Assembly (NCBI GenBank): GCA_023231475.1
Contig: JALJEE010002344.1
Location: forward strand, 1-36,911
Length of the DNA stretch: 36,911 nucleotides
From: Seison nebaliae
Lineage: Eukaryota; Rotifera; Pararotatoria; Seisonacea; Seisonidae
Direction of reading: 5' to 3'
Under the pieces are notes generated by a model. The model saw only the letters and a program-made list of their open reading frames with translations. It had not been told where the DNA came from and did not search any database. Below, piece after piece: positions 20,801 through 35,200 of this stretch. The position numbers and the translations under genes were made by a program. Within the stretch, counting starts at the first letter, position 1; each line of letters begins with the position of its first letter.

Positions 20801-23800
20801 TCAATTTCTTTTTCTCCCAAAATTATATATTTTCCCTTCTTTACTGTATTCCTTCCAATGAGAGGATCTAGAACAGCTTCTATTGTTTCTCCAATATATT
20901 CGATTAACATCGTTCCACCAGTTTCCACACAATATTCAATGGCTTCCATATAACCTCGTTGACCGATTCGTATAACTTTCAATTTATCTCCATATCTCGA
21001 TTTAATCCATTTAATTCCTTGCAATTGTGGATCAATCATTAACGGCCATCTTTCACAATTTGTTAAGATCATGGCATTCTCTGTACTCATTCGATCGCTG
21101 GGCAGACCTTCGTTGTTCCAAATAGCGATTTGTGCTTTATCCACCAACAATTCCACAACATCAAATCCTTCACTCAATTTAATTGGAGTTGGCAATTGCG
21201 CCAAATATGGAGTCCACAAATTTTCTATTAAATCTGTTCGATATATTTTCGGGAAACTTCCGACGTATGAAAGAAACGCTGTTGTTAATAAAACATCGCC
21301 AGGAATTGTGGTTTCTGATTCGCGAAGATTCTTCACTGATTCTGTCCAACGAATATTTTCAGAAGCTAATCCACCTACCAAACGATTAGCCAATTCAATT
21401 GTCTTAAACGTTTTATCTGCTTCATCTTGACATCTCTGTTTTTCCGCCATTGCCGCATTATATTCTTGGGTGAGTTTATCCAATTTACCCTCAAGATCTT
21501 TCACTTTGCTATTGATGGAACTGAGTTTATCACGAGCTGTAGTCAAATCCAAATTCGCTTTTTCTAATGCCATTTGTTTTGGATGGACTTCCTTGTAGAC
21601 TTGATGAAATTTATAAATGTTGATCGCCCATGAACATAATCCGCCAGCAGCAAACGATTTCGTTCGTACAATTTCAGGATCGAAATCTTTTGTTAGGACT
21701 ATCGGTTCGACTGCTTTGATATTCTTTTCAGGAATATGTTCCTTGTCGAAGTTGATTAACGAATTGAGGAATTGTTCAGCATTCGGAATGGCTGCTTTTG
21801 ACGCTTTCCATGATTTATCTTTAACTCCTCCTTTCTCATCAGCACGTAATAATCGAACTGCAATCATCACAGTTACGACAGCAGGTGGAGGATTGGCAAA
21901 CGCTTTCATTTCTGTTAGATTATTCTTGTTTAGTGTATTCAATGCTTCTTCTGCTGCTTTTAATGCTGGCATTGCCTTTTCTAAATCTTTAGAACACTCG
22001 ATCTGTTGTTTCGTTACAACTTTCTCAATTTCCATTACTTTCTCTGCCTCCTCATCAGCGATATGTTTTTCCTTTCTTACTTTTTTCTCTTCTTCTGAAA
22101 CGACTTTAATCAATTTATCAGCAGCTTCATTCTTACTTTTGACGATGACTTCTTGAGATTTCAATTTATCTTTCAAATCATCTACTTGTTGAGTTGTTGA
22201 ATTCAATTTCTCCAAACCGTTAATCAATCGTTGAATTTGTTTCTGTAAATCTTCGTATTTTTGAGTTAATGTGTTACGATATAAAGTGATTTGTTCGAGG
22301 AATGATTTTGGCGTTGTATAATTGTAACGTTTCTCCACACTTAACAATTGAGAAGATACGTCACCGACACTTTTATGAACATATGCCATAAATTTTGCGA
22401 CACTCTCTTTCATTTCCTCTGGTAATTCTTCTGCCGGAGCTATAAATCGTTGTCCAACTGATTCTAAAGCACTCTCTGGCCATTCATGAAACCAATCAAT
22501 CGATGTACAATTCGTTAAGGCTGGAAATTTTCTAGACCTGACACGCAACGTAGCACCGACAGGAGAAAAACATAAAACGACTTTTAATGTTCGTTGAACT
22601 CGTTCGATGAAGAACTTCCAACAATTCTCTTTCGAATCTTCCATTCCCGCATTCTTTACTTCTGGTCTCAATGAACTGATAATTTCTTCGAATTCATCAT
22701 CCGGAAACAAATCGGGAACTTCACCTGATGCCAATAAATCATTAATTAGAACCAAGAAACTTTCATCGGCGACTTGAGCATCTGTCATTAGGAAAACTGT
22801 TCCCAAATTTTTAATTCCCGCTTTCTTATATAATAGATTGAGATCTAATTTCAAATCAGGAATACCATATCCTTTTCTCAATTGTATTTGGAAGATTTCT
22901 AAATTAGAGATGAATGCTGCTAATCTAGAGAGTGATTGTTTACCACTGCCTCCCACACCCACCAATAACGCATTACCTCTTGGTGATTCAAGTATTCGAT
23001 TAATTCTACAAATATGTGCCATCGCATCTTCGAAGAGTACGAGATTCATCACCGAATTAATTTCATTGTATTGACTTAAAGAGTCCGTGAGAATCTTCTT
23101 TAAACTCTCCCAATCTCCAGTGAAAGCATATTTCACATCACCTAATCCTTGAGCAAAATGACAGAAAATATTCGGCTTGGCAAAAACTTCTTCGCTGTTA
23201 ATATCTTCGAAATGTTTTTTCACTGTATCTCTCAGGATTTTTTCAAATGACGAGATATCTTCTTCGTCGACTAATTTATCACAATAAACACGTTCAGCCT
23301 CGTGCATGAATAATTTAACGACATCGTTTTGATTACGTAAACAATCGCCTGTTGAGAATAACATTCCTTGAAATATATTAGACAAATCTCTTAAATTGAA
23401 GACATAATGAAATTTAGTGGCAGTTGGTAGAAAGGAGGAATTAATTCGAGAATGAAGTGCTAATGCTGTTGATATGACTGATTGGGCAGATCGTTGAACA
23501 ACTGTTGAGAATGGAGGTAAGACACCTGGATCTCCAAAATGTTGTGATAAGATTTGTGAGTAGATATTGGACAACGCATCAACACCAGGGAAAGAGATAG
23601 CGAACACGGAAAAATGTCGTTGTAAACGCGTGTTAATCGTAAATGAACCGGCTGTTGGATTCATGCAGGAAATGTATTGACAATTCTTAATTTCTTTCAC
23701 CGATAATTTTGTACGATCATACCAATGAGAATAATCTAAATGTTGTCGTAACAATGTATGTGGTTGTACAGTGAAATATTTGTCCACTTCTGGCATATTC

Positions 23801-26800
23801 ATATCGTCAATAAAATAGATTAATCTTTTCGAACCAGGAGGTCCATAATTCTTACCGGCTTTCTTCTCTAACGGCTTCTCTAAGATTTTTTGTAACATTT
23901 CAGAAGTCGTGTAAAAGTTGAAAGGAACATTGACAACTGTCCAACTTTCGGGATTAAGTTGATTCAATTTATCTTTAACTAAAACAGTTTTTCCTAAACC
24001 TGCATTGCCGACTAACATCATTGGTCGATTTTTTTCCACTAACAAATCCATAAAGAAGCGAATACGAGTAGTTTCTGTTGTGTTGACTAAAGTGGCTTGT
24101 AGTGGAACATCCGGATCTAATTCGAAACTTTGAACAATTTTTGTCCATGGCTCAAATTTTTTAGTTTCCGAATCAATATAATAATCGAAGACGGTTCCTT
24201 GAGTCGGAAATTTGACTGTTTTGAATTCGGTTGTCCACCACTTCGAGAATTCAATCCGATGATCAGCTAATTGATCTTGGAACAGACAACCACCGAAAGC
24301 CCAAATTGTGGCGAAAACGAAAAATTGTTCATAAACATCTTTCGATGAATCGGGACTGATATTGGGGGGAATTAATAAACATTCCAATAATGAACACAAC
24401 ATCGACAAATGTGCTCCTTCAACTATTGGAGTAATTTTCTTAAATCGAATTTTAAACGCTTCCAATAATGGTGGAACATATTTCTCAAACAGAATACTTA
24501 AGTTCGCCCGTTCCGTCTGCATTTCTCGAGTATCAATCCAAGAAGTGACTGGTGGATTCCATCCCAAATCAGCTGGATTGATATAGAGAATACCTGCACG
24601 CGATACAGTTGCTGGTGTGGCAGTTTTCAAATGAGATATTTCAAATAACAGTCTCATGGAGGGTGTTAAAGGTATACGTTCGTTTGATGCTAAAGTCAAA
24701 ATTTTATTGTCGTCCATAACAGTGTTCAACGATTCAATCCACATAGGATCAATATCTCCATCTAATACGATCCATTTCCATCCGTCACTTGTCAAGACGG
24801 CCAAATCTCTCATGATAACAGAAAAGAGACCATCCTTCCATTCTCTAGTAGATGGATTGATGATACCAAACAATTCATCGTTTGTTACGGCCTTCGGATT
24901 AAGGTCAATTGCAATCGGTTTCATTTTATCATTCTGATAAGTTTTGTGTAATGTCTTCCATACTTGTGTCTTTCCAGTTCCTGTTAATCCGATAATGAAC
25001 ACTGAATGACGTACAGCGAATAATTCTTGGAGTTGAACAACTTTCAATATAAATGAGTCTTCTGGTTGTAGATGAAGATCGACAGCCGCTTGTTTTACTT
25101 TCTTTTCAAAATCGAGATCTCGTTTACGTGGGACATCTAATGCAGGAAATAAATCGCCAATCAATCCCATAAAAATTGGGAGATCATCAGTCACAATTTT
25201 TGGTACATTGAAATCACGAAGAGCTCTCATCAGCACTTGATCTTCAGGGCGTTGTTTATCATCTCTTTTCAACGTACCTGCAACAACGAGAACAGATTTG
25301 ATTGCACGTAGACCCCAATCATAATGATCCTGTTTGGACAACAATTCTTTACATAACGAATATAGTGTAATGAATTTTCTTGCCAATAATCTAGCTTCTA
25401 AGAAACCTTCGGCCACTAACATAATTTCACAGATTAAGTCGAAATCTGGTACCACCATGGCACAAGGACGGAATAATGCTTTAAGATTCTCAGGTAATTC
25501 AGTTCGACCGGCATATCCAGGATTCATTGTAATAAAGAGACCGACAGTTGGTATCATCACAATATCTTCTCCCATAAACATAAAACGTTTTTTCTTATCC
25601 TTAATTGCATCTTGAATCGATTTAACTTGTACAGCCACTACAGATAACACTTCAACGGAAATTCGGTTAAATTCATCGAAACAACCCCAGGCACCACTTT
25701 GGGCGAGACCTTTGTAAATGTTTCCACAACTTTTATAATCCATTTGTTCACTGCAATTGAACACGTACACCATCATTCCTAACGATCGACCTAAATCTTT
25801 TGTCGTTTCAGTTTTACCAGTTCCAGCCGGACCTGCTGGTGCTCCACCCATACACAAATGGAGAGATTGAGTTAAAGTGATATAACAACGATCAGTTAAC
25901 GGTGTAATTACGAGACGTGGTTGATTTCCAAGATATTCATGCCAATATCGAAATTGAGCGTCACAGATATTGGCGAAACAATCTTTAATTTGGTCATCCC
26001 AACGATGTCTCATTTGACATTGCCACATAAATTCTCCAGCCGTTTCCACTTTATTCGCTATCATCTTTCCCACAACGTCTCTCGCATGGACATCGATTGT
26101 ACAGATTGTCATAATCTTTTGACGATCACCTTTATTAAGATCTCCTATCAATAATTGAATTAATGTGTTTAATTGTGAGACTTGTTTCTTGAAATAGTCC
26201 TTTAAAGCATTCTCATATGCTTCCTCCAATTTTTGAAATGCAATATTCACTTCTGTTGTCCACCAAATCTGTGATCCGGTTAATGCCGATTGTGCATTAT
26301 AATCAAAGATCCATTGTTCTCTCGGCTTCTCCTCATAACTATTGACGGCTTCACTTAAATGATAATGAACCGTTTCTCGTTGTTTGTCCAATAATCGGTT
26401 TAACCAAATTTCCACTTGTCCACTCAAATCACATTTGGAGGGAAATTCTAAATATTCTCCATCTTTCGCCCACATACCAGAAGAAGTTTTCTCCGTTACA
26501 TTTCCTTCTTTGTCCATCGGTATTTTCAGTTTGGACATAGAATCAAATAACTTCGTCAAATGTTTCATGACAATTTCGGGCTGATTTCCATTAGACAAAA
26601 TGTCCAATAAATCCGTTGACGAGATGAAATAAAAACGTGGGAATGCCAAACGTTTCGTTTCTAAATATTCTGCTAAAGCTTTCTCACAAAGAGCCAATTG
26701 CTTTTGCACTTCTTCGAGATCTTCATACAAATGATCTCTGTTTGTACATCGTACAACATTCAAATCGCTTGCATTCACTTCCGCAATTTCTTTAAATCGT

Positions 26801-29800
26801 TTATCCATTTGATCAAAACGTGCCGAATCTTCGGGTAATTGTTTCCTGATATCTTCCGTTCCAATAAAGATCGATTCCAAATGAGACCATGTTCGTTGAA
26901 CATCTAATAATATCGAGATAACTTGATCGGCCTGTGACAGTTTCTTCTGCCAACTTGATACTTCTTTGAAAAAATAAGAAATATATTTATTTGTTATCAT
27001 ATTCTGTAATTGATTCTGGAAATCTTCCAACTTTTCTATCAATTCATCTGACGTCACTAACAACGTAGTTTTACTTCGAGTATGAACTTCTGTCAAGAAA
27101 TCCATATCGGCCCATATCGTATCTAATTCGGTCAACATCTTCTCCATCGAACTTTCCTTATTCGCTTTATCGACAATCGTTTTTACTTCTTCTTCATATT
27201 GATGGAGATTTAATGACAACAAATCTTCAAGAGTTGTATCATCATTCATTTCGAATTTGACACCAGTCGCCACCATAATTTGTTGCCAATGACGATCACG
27301 AATCGCATTACTTTGTAATTCCTTCACAGCCTGCAAAGATGTTATCATATTTTTCACAGCTGTCTCCAATCCACTGAATGCATTCCATGCTCGCACTTCC
27401 TTATCAAGACCACGAATATCTTTTGCAAATTTCTTCGTTTCCGTGTCCATAATATCCACATTGATATCTTTCCATTTCGTTTTATTCCAGTTTTTGAATG
27501 TCGTCAAAATAACATTGATATAATCCCATAAATTCTTAATCATCTTAATTTCTTTTCGACACATACGAATTTGTTTAAATTCCGATAATGTTACTTCAAA
27601 TAATTTTGCCGAACTATTGATATCTCTCATCTTCTCTTCCATTTCTGTTAAGTCGGCATTACATTTGTCTAGCTTCTTATATGGATTTTCCGATTCATAA
27701 TTGAATGGAGCAGTCGCACGGAATCGTTCACGATAATTATTTTGTTCCAAATCGAAGAGGGTAATATCGTTTCGAATTTTATTCACTTGCTTCCCTTGTA
27801 ATGGAGCGACTTGTTGTTTGACAGTTATCGCATTCTTCTTTGTATTGTTCCATTGTTCAGGCAAATCCTGCAACTGCAAATGGACTTGATCGGGTAATTC
27901 CTGTCCATAAGTTTTCAACAATTCTATAGTCTCTTTTAACGGTTCGAACATCTCATCCGTTGTGTTCTGTCTCTCCTTCACTTTCCCTAAGTGATCCATA
28001 CATTCCACCAATCCATCATAATCTCCATCTTTTAACTTCTTACTTAAACCTGTATCGACACGAGTGATGAAATCTTCTAATTCCTTCAAACTATTCGTCA
28101 CATGATCAATGAGATGTTGTTTGAACATGTCACTCCACTTCTTAATGATTGTTAATAACGAATTTTTAAATGGTCGCAAATCAACGCGGAACCAATTATC
28201 AAAGATTTGGATGTGTTGCAAATTCTCAACATCTTCATACTTCTTCTCAAAACTGTCAATTTGTTCTTTGAATTGAGCGAGAGTTGGAGGACATTTCGGA
28301 ATACCTTTTTCATCCGTCGCACCTTGTCCCGCAATCAACAACTTCTCATGTTCCTCATTCGACAACGGATGGTTATAAATTAGGAATTCTTTCATATATT
28401 GAACTTGACTATTCTCCCAAAGATAAGCATATTGTTCGAATCCATGTCGATAATCTTCAGCTTTCTGCATCACCTCATTAACTTGTGCCATGAATGATGT
28501 ACGCAAATCATTCAAATCTGCTGTATTTTCCACATTATCTTGATAATGTTTCAAATCCAAATGTTTTGCCAGTCGAGGAATCAACGAAGCTTGCTTACAA
28601 ACATTACCCAACAATCCATCAACTTGATCATAAAAACCGTCGGGTGCATTATCTTCGAGGGACGGATTGAACGCTGTATCTTTTTGATCACCACCCGTCA
28701 ATATCATTTGTGCTTCGAATAATGGATCGGGATTATTCGCTGGATTAGTTTGTTGATCAAAGAATCTGAACGAACATTGGACAATATCGAAACAACCATC
28801 AACGACCATCTCATCAACATATTCCACATATTTCCGCCATTCCAATGATGAAACATCGGTCACTTTGAACAATTCTTGATTCTGTTTCAATAGCCCATGG
28901 ATTTTCGTACCAGCTTCCTCAATCTCTTTGAATCGTTTATGTAATCGTTCTTCTTTATCTTCTGTCATGAGCAAAGTATTATTCTTCGCTTCATGTCGTT
29001 CGAATAAGGGAGTTTTCGTCCATGTCGACATAATCTTCTTAATTTCTTCTGTGTTCGATTTAGTATTAAGCAATCGTTCTTCTAAATCGTGTGTCTGTGT
29101 TCGTAGTTCAATCACATAGTCTTCTAATCCATCCGAATCCCACATCAAATCTTTCTCACCTCTTTTGATTACTTCGTCAATAGTCTGAATCTGTAAATTC
29201 AATAACGGATATTCCACTTCTAATATCTCATCTTTTATTCGATTATATGACTTCACCGCATAATCTAAATGATTCAATAAATTTCGATACTTGTCTTTCG
29301 ATTTATAAATTTCCGCAGCCTTCTCAGGAATATCAGTGATATCAGCCACTTCCATATATTTCACTTCTTGTAAGACTGATTTCAACTTAATACGAAGAAA
29401 AAAAAACTAGATAGAAATATGAATTAAGCTTATGAACTTGTGGATCAAAATTTGATGCAATACGAATTATTTCAACTCGTTTAATAATATTCTGATGCAT
29501 GTTGAATTTTGATGCCTCATCCACTGTCTCTTGCCATTCCTTAAAAACTTGTTGTTCGAATTCTTCCAACAATTTCATAGTGGCTTCATGTTTCCCCATC
29601 ACTCGAGTGGCCTCTTCACTTTCAGTTACTCTGAAAAAATTTCATTATATTTTCCATCGAATAATAGATTAAACGGATGATGTATAGCTTCGAATCCAGT
29701 TTTAGCACTCACTAATCTCTCTTTCAATTCACTCGCCCATCGTAAAGAACCGGCCACTTTCGGCATAGCGCGATGTAAGTCAATCTTCCCCATTATCTTC

Positions 29801-31788
29801 TCTCGTTCCATTTGTTCTTCATAAATCTTCTTCACATCATCAATATTCTTATCGATCATGGTTAGTATGATTGGATATTTCGCTTCAAATTCTTTTTGAA
29901 TTAACGGTCTCTCCACAATGTTACCGAAAACATGAAGAAACTAAAAAAACATTTTTAGTATAAATATAAAACGATAATAAATTATATAAATAATTAACTT
30001 TATATACTGCTTCTGGTCCATTACAATCGTCAAATCCTTGACAAATGATCGCACATAATCGACGATCCAAATCAAAAGTATATTGTCGGAACTTATCATA
30101 ATCTTCAATGAATTCTTGACACATTGGATCAATCGGTTCGTAAGTTTTGTTCCCAAATTTTTCAAATTCATTTTTAAATTGTTCATAGATCTCGATGATT
30201 TTCGATGATAAATGTCTTCCGCTCAAACCAGCTAATTCCACCTTTTCCAATCGATTAAACTCAGCCGCCGTTTCCATCAAATCTTTCATCAATTCTACTC
30301 GGTGTACAAAGCCATTCCAACGACCGAAAATTAACTCGGGAGCTAATTCCCAATGTCGGACTTCCTTATCCTTGAAATATTCGTGAATTTTATTCTTATG
30401 CTTCTCATAAGAATTTTGATATGCGTCACAGAATTCATAAACAAATCGGGTTCTTTCCAAACCCTCGTCGATTTCCCCTTTGAACAATTCGATGGTGTCC
30501 ATATAACTTGTTGCCTATAAAACATCGGAAACATATTAAACATGTCAATCGAAGATAAATGTTAAACTTGTTTAATCATTAAATTACAAAATTGCTGAAG
30601 TAATAGAATTAATCGTTTAGGCGAATTATAATATTCCGATTCCGCCCATATCAACGCAAGATAGTGGAATAATGGATCGTTAAATTGCTTGACCTAGGAA
30701 CAATCGAATTAATGGTGAAGTACAGAATGATGGAGATAAAACTTCTGTGAAATCTTTCATTTCAATATCTTCAATTAACGTTGCTAATGGTTTTAAGAAT
30801 AGGTCGCAATCTTGCGCTTCTTTTAATGCTAAGGTAACATCTTGTACCATCTGGTGGAAGGAGGGGTAGTACCCCGAATTACTCTTCTCCAACAGATAAG
30901 CTATCTTGGAGATCTTTTCGCTTCTGAGCTATTAAAAGAATACGGTACGAAGTACGATCATAATGACAATGTGAATAAAAATGGAAATGAACTTGTTCAT
31001 AAATACAATCTAAATTTTTTAGCTTCATTTTCCAAAAATTAATTTCGAATATAGGAGTAATATCCGTTAATTTCATGATAATAGATGATGAATCCTTCTT
31101 CAACACTTCTTCCACTTGTTGAGTCCAATCGATGACTGCTGATTCTAATGAATGAATTAGTGTTTGATTAATCTTGTATCCTCTAAGTTACATCAGATAA
31201 ATTATTAACGAAACAATGAAACTGAATAAAAAAAAACTTTTTCGCCTTCGAATGTTCTTCATTCACATTCTCCGCACCTGATGGTAATGATAAAATCGTT
31301 TTGCCTTTTACTTGACCCTTCACAACGGAAACATTTGATCTGATGGAATGCACATGCCGTAACACGTCCTGTGAAACGACACTAGGCCAACCTCCGTGAT
31401 TAGCGACGTTACTCAACAAAGGCACATAAACATCGTCAACGAGTGATGCCAATTGTTCTAATGGAATATTAGACAAGTCACCGAATGACAATGTATCTTT
31501 CATCGGTTCATCTTTACCAATCGCCGACTTATTTTTCTTAATGAAATAACAGCCTTTCATTTTCAACGTTAAGGGGAAATTGTTCAAGACAGACAAAGCA
31601 CCAGCCGCATTCAAATAAATGATAAGGAAATCCTCATCGGCCGTATCGAGAAACGTATTAATGATTGTCTTATGATCTTCGATGTCATAAAATTTCTTCC
31701 ATTTGTCGGGTTTTTGTTTTAGAGTCTTGAGAGTATAATCGGCAATAAACACTAAGCGATTATCTCCCAATTCGAGATCTTCAGCCAT
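17818..31788 (-). CDS. DNAH9/11/17: Axonemal outer-arm dynein beta heavy chain (DNAH9/11/17 group)
   Basis: This is the motor subunit of the outer dynein arm of motile cilia and flagella. The exons are 31788-31238, 31182-30993, 30928-30743, 30693-30568, 30514-29999, 29940-29675, 29630-29438, 29385-18798, 18748-18474, 18418-18023 and 17979-17818. The phases agree throughout and give 4482 aa, the normal length of this group. The N-terminal tail resembles DNAH9 ([14 protein letters not shown] and similar blocks occur near the C-terminus). P-loop lysines are K1867 (AAA1, GPAGTGKT), K2148 (AAA2, GLTGTGKT), K2475 (AAA3, GNAGLGKT) and K2825 (AAA4, GVGGSGKQ). Walker B CFDEFNR, the sensor [12 protein letters not shown], the stalk coiled coils with the microtubule-binding region (about 3180-3290) and the terminal VWTFNL block are present. 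No frameshift was found. Exon 8 alone is 10,588 nt. All ten introns start GTT. DNAH9, 11 and 17 cannot be told apart by eye. Confidence 0.97.
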
Positions 31789-32281
31789 TTTTCTTCTAAC
31801 TGACTGGTTGTATGATAAAATAAAGTAATATGTGAAGAAATTCGAGAAATTCGAAGTTTATTTCTTGTTACAAACAGTTACCGAGTTTGATTGTTTGATG
31901 ATATTTGGAGATTGTTTAAATATCAAATTGTTGAGAAAACCTTAGCAACGAATAAAATATTCAATTCATAAAATATTTCTTTTCCTTCAATTTATAAAAA
32001 ATGAAAGATATCTTTAAATAAAATCCAAATAAAATAAAAGCTTCTAATGACGAACATCTGATATCACATGATGTAAGTTGAAGTTTCTTTTATATGGGAT
32101 AAGTCTTATATAATTCAACGTCTAGCACATTGAGAATGAAAAGATGATAGATTACTTCATTTGTTTACATGTCTACAGTTCACTACATCAAATAATATAT
32201 AGGAAATGAACTTTCAGCAGTTGAACAACTCAACATATTTCAATAAAATTAGTGTAGATATAATTAATTTATTCATAAAAA
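31789..32281. promoter_or_regulatory. Divergent promoter region between the dynein and SNX29-like genes
   Basis: 493 nt separate the two start codons. On the minus strand, 31949-31941 reads GTTGCTAAG, a good half of an RFX X-box, 153 nt upstream of the dynein ATG. A second half-site, GTTACC, lies at 31877-31882 on the plus strand. Neither has a clear second half. RFX factors drive ciliary genes in animals, so these are candidate sites for the dynein gene only. Confidence 0.4.
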
Positions 32282-35200
32282 ATGATAAGAGATAAATTGA
32301 AGAATAGTTTCGATGTTATCATAAATGATATCGTACAACAATATACAAACTCTAAACACTTACCAACGGAAAAACAAGAAAAGTTTATCTTTCTATTAGA
32401 ACTTCTCATGATTCTTACGCGAGAGAGTAGTGTTCAAAATCTTCTGAAATGTATTCGCTTCATTTTCACTCACCAGTTGAGACGTGAGAAATTTATTGAG
32501 GATGTACGGTTCCCAAATTTCTGATTTCTCAATAATTTTCTCTTAATAAAATAATTCAATAGTTCACCATTAGGTAATGTTCTCTTTCAGCAATTGAATA
32601 AAGCGTCTGAAATTATCAGATCGGCATCTAACAAATCAGACAATGTCGATAATGATAATTTTGGTAAATTTATATTAAATCTCATTTTCTATTAATTTTC
32701 GGCATAAAAGGTAAATTATTATGGAAATTTTTTGGTGAAGTTGTCAATTCATGTTCGTCGATCATAAAGAATATTTATTTAGAATGTGAAGAGACAGAAA
32801 TTAAATCGAAATTGTCTGATGGAATCTCTTCTTACAGAATTTCCATATTTCTTATTCGATTATTGAATGAAGATCAATTAGTTCGATATTTATCTCAACT
32901 CAATCTGAAACATTCCCAGTTACTTTCCATGTTATGAGAGTTTTTCAAACTATTTCATCATTCAGATGTTACTATTATAATACGGAGAACTCTGAAGCAT
33001 TATTACTTGATGAAAAGTTTATTGAGTTAATGAAAGAAGTTGCTTTTTTTATCAATTTGATTCTTAAATCATTATTTCTGAAATCTTAATTTTTTTTCAA
33101 ATCAGAATTTGAATAAACTTATCAATAATGTTTCGTTCGATATCGATTTTCTCTTGTTCAATTTGGAAGAATATTTATTCAGTGTTGATGATCAATGTGA
33201 ATCGATTATCGATTTAAACACAGCGAAAATTTTGAATTCAAAAAATATCCAACAAACGAATGTTATTTCTAATATAAGATCGGTGACTATTTTGGAAGAT
33301 AACGAGGCATCGATAAGTGATTCATGTTCGGAAGATGAAATTGATGGTGAAGAAATGTCGATTAGTAATAACAAATTCCACAAGGATATTACCAATGATG
33401 ATCAGGAAGTAGAAGACCAAGCACAAAAAGTAGAAGATGATGTATCGTCCAGTTCAAATAATGAATCAGAAACTGTCAATATTTCACAAATACCATTTTC
33501 TCATCAATCTATTGATGATAATCAGTTAGAAATGAAATTTTATTTTAATTTAAATTTCAATTAAATTATAAATGTTTAGAAATGATTTACAAATATATTG
33601 TGAAACTATGAACTTTCTGACAAGTGAAATTATGAAATATATCGATGGAACTCATTTCGAAAAAATCAAACATTCAAAATCAGAGAATAATAAAGTTATT
33701 GAAACAAAAGATGCATTCACTCAAGTGTCGATGAATGATGAGAATATGGAAAATCGAATAAAATTATTGGAAAAAGAATTGTTGGCAGAACAACTTAAAC
33801 AGAAGGGTCGGGCAATGAGAGCAGCAAGTGATGTTCTGGAACAGAAGAATCTGCTGGAAACTGAAGTGAAAACATATGAACGACAAATTAAGGAAGTTTC
33901 ATTTTCTTCATTAAATTCCAACTCAAATTCGTTAAAGTTGGCCGAACAACATTCAGATTTGATAGAGATGATTCATCGATTACAAACGCAGATTAATTGG
34001 AAACAAGATACAGATATCCAGATAAAAGATATCCTTCAATTAACATTGGCAATGGATTTGGGATTATCTTCATCTAAAGACTTAATGAAATTTAAGGTAA
34101 TATATTTTCCATTTAACTCTTTCATTCATTCATCTCTTACATTATAGTTGAATAATGATGTTTTAACATTGTTCGATTATAATCATTCAATGCAAAAGTC
34201 TGACAAACAAAAAGAAGAGTTTGAAGACGTAAGCGAAAAAATTATTGACTGTCTCAAACAACATAAACAATCAAAGAAAAGTGAATTAGTAAAGTTTTCG
34301 AGTTCGGATCATTCATCAATTGAGAATAATAATCCGAGTGGACGTTTCAATCCATTTTCTCGTCAGAAATCGACGAATAAACCGGATCCAACAATTATTA
34401 TGACTGATCCACTATCTGATGATGTTTCTCTTTTATTTTACTCGCCTAAAATTATAACTGGAATTTAAAAATTCGTAGAGTTCTAAAATGAGTAATGGTT
34501 TGCACGAATCAACAGATGAAATTGATCGAGTTTTTAATGCGAAAACCAATTTAGAGAATTCCGAAGATATCACACACCCAAGATTGGTGTTCTCTGCCAA
34601 TTCTTCCAAAAATTCGTTTACAAGTTCCGACGATCGACCATCAATTATTGGTCACCAAGAACAATCGATATCAAATATTTTTCTTCAATATTTTCCTCGT
34701 AACAATATTGGGGGAACGAAATCGAGAATCCTCGACAACGTTTTCAATTCCTATTTACAACAGATAAATTCTATTATAATAACGATACCTATTGTCTTAC
34801 TTCGTCCACCATATATCCATCAAACGTCAACCGATTTACCATCTCTCAAAACGACACCAACAATCCGATATCATCATGTTTATCCAATTTTCATCCGAAT
34901 CAATTCCATGCAATGGTATGTAGTTAGACGATATTCGGAAATCTTGGCATTTTACGAACAAAATATGAAACAATTGAAATTAACAAATTACTATTCAATT
35001 TTCAAGAGCATCCTACCAAAATTCCCGAAGAAAACGAACTTATTAATAAATGTTAATAAATTAAAACTGAATTTCTTGAATGAATGAAAAATTTTAATTT
35101 TTAGGAATTAGATTTTCTCGAACATCGTCGGATAGATTTGAAAGTGTTCCTTCAACAATTCATTTACATTCTGTTGAACATTCGTCTGATCGAACATTTC

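Noticed and set aside
21617-22156. 179-codon plus-strand frame inside the dynein gene
   Set aside because: Antisense shadow of the conserved stalk-coding region, with no independent promoter or features.
29387-31182. Apparent premature stops and frame changes in the 5' part of the dynein gene
   Set aside because: Each one falls in a 44-64-nt interval with GT...AG ends, and removing the intervals restores a continuous conserved protein, so these are introns and not a decayed gene.
17818-32281. Functional link between the dynein and SNX29-like genes because of their shared divergent promoter
   Set aside because: Neighbouring animal genes are usually unrelated in function, and nothing in the sequence ties SNX29 to cilia.
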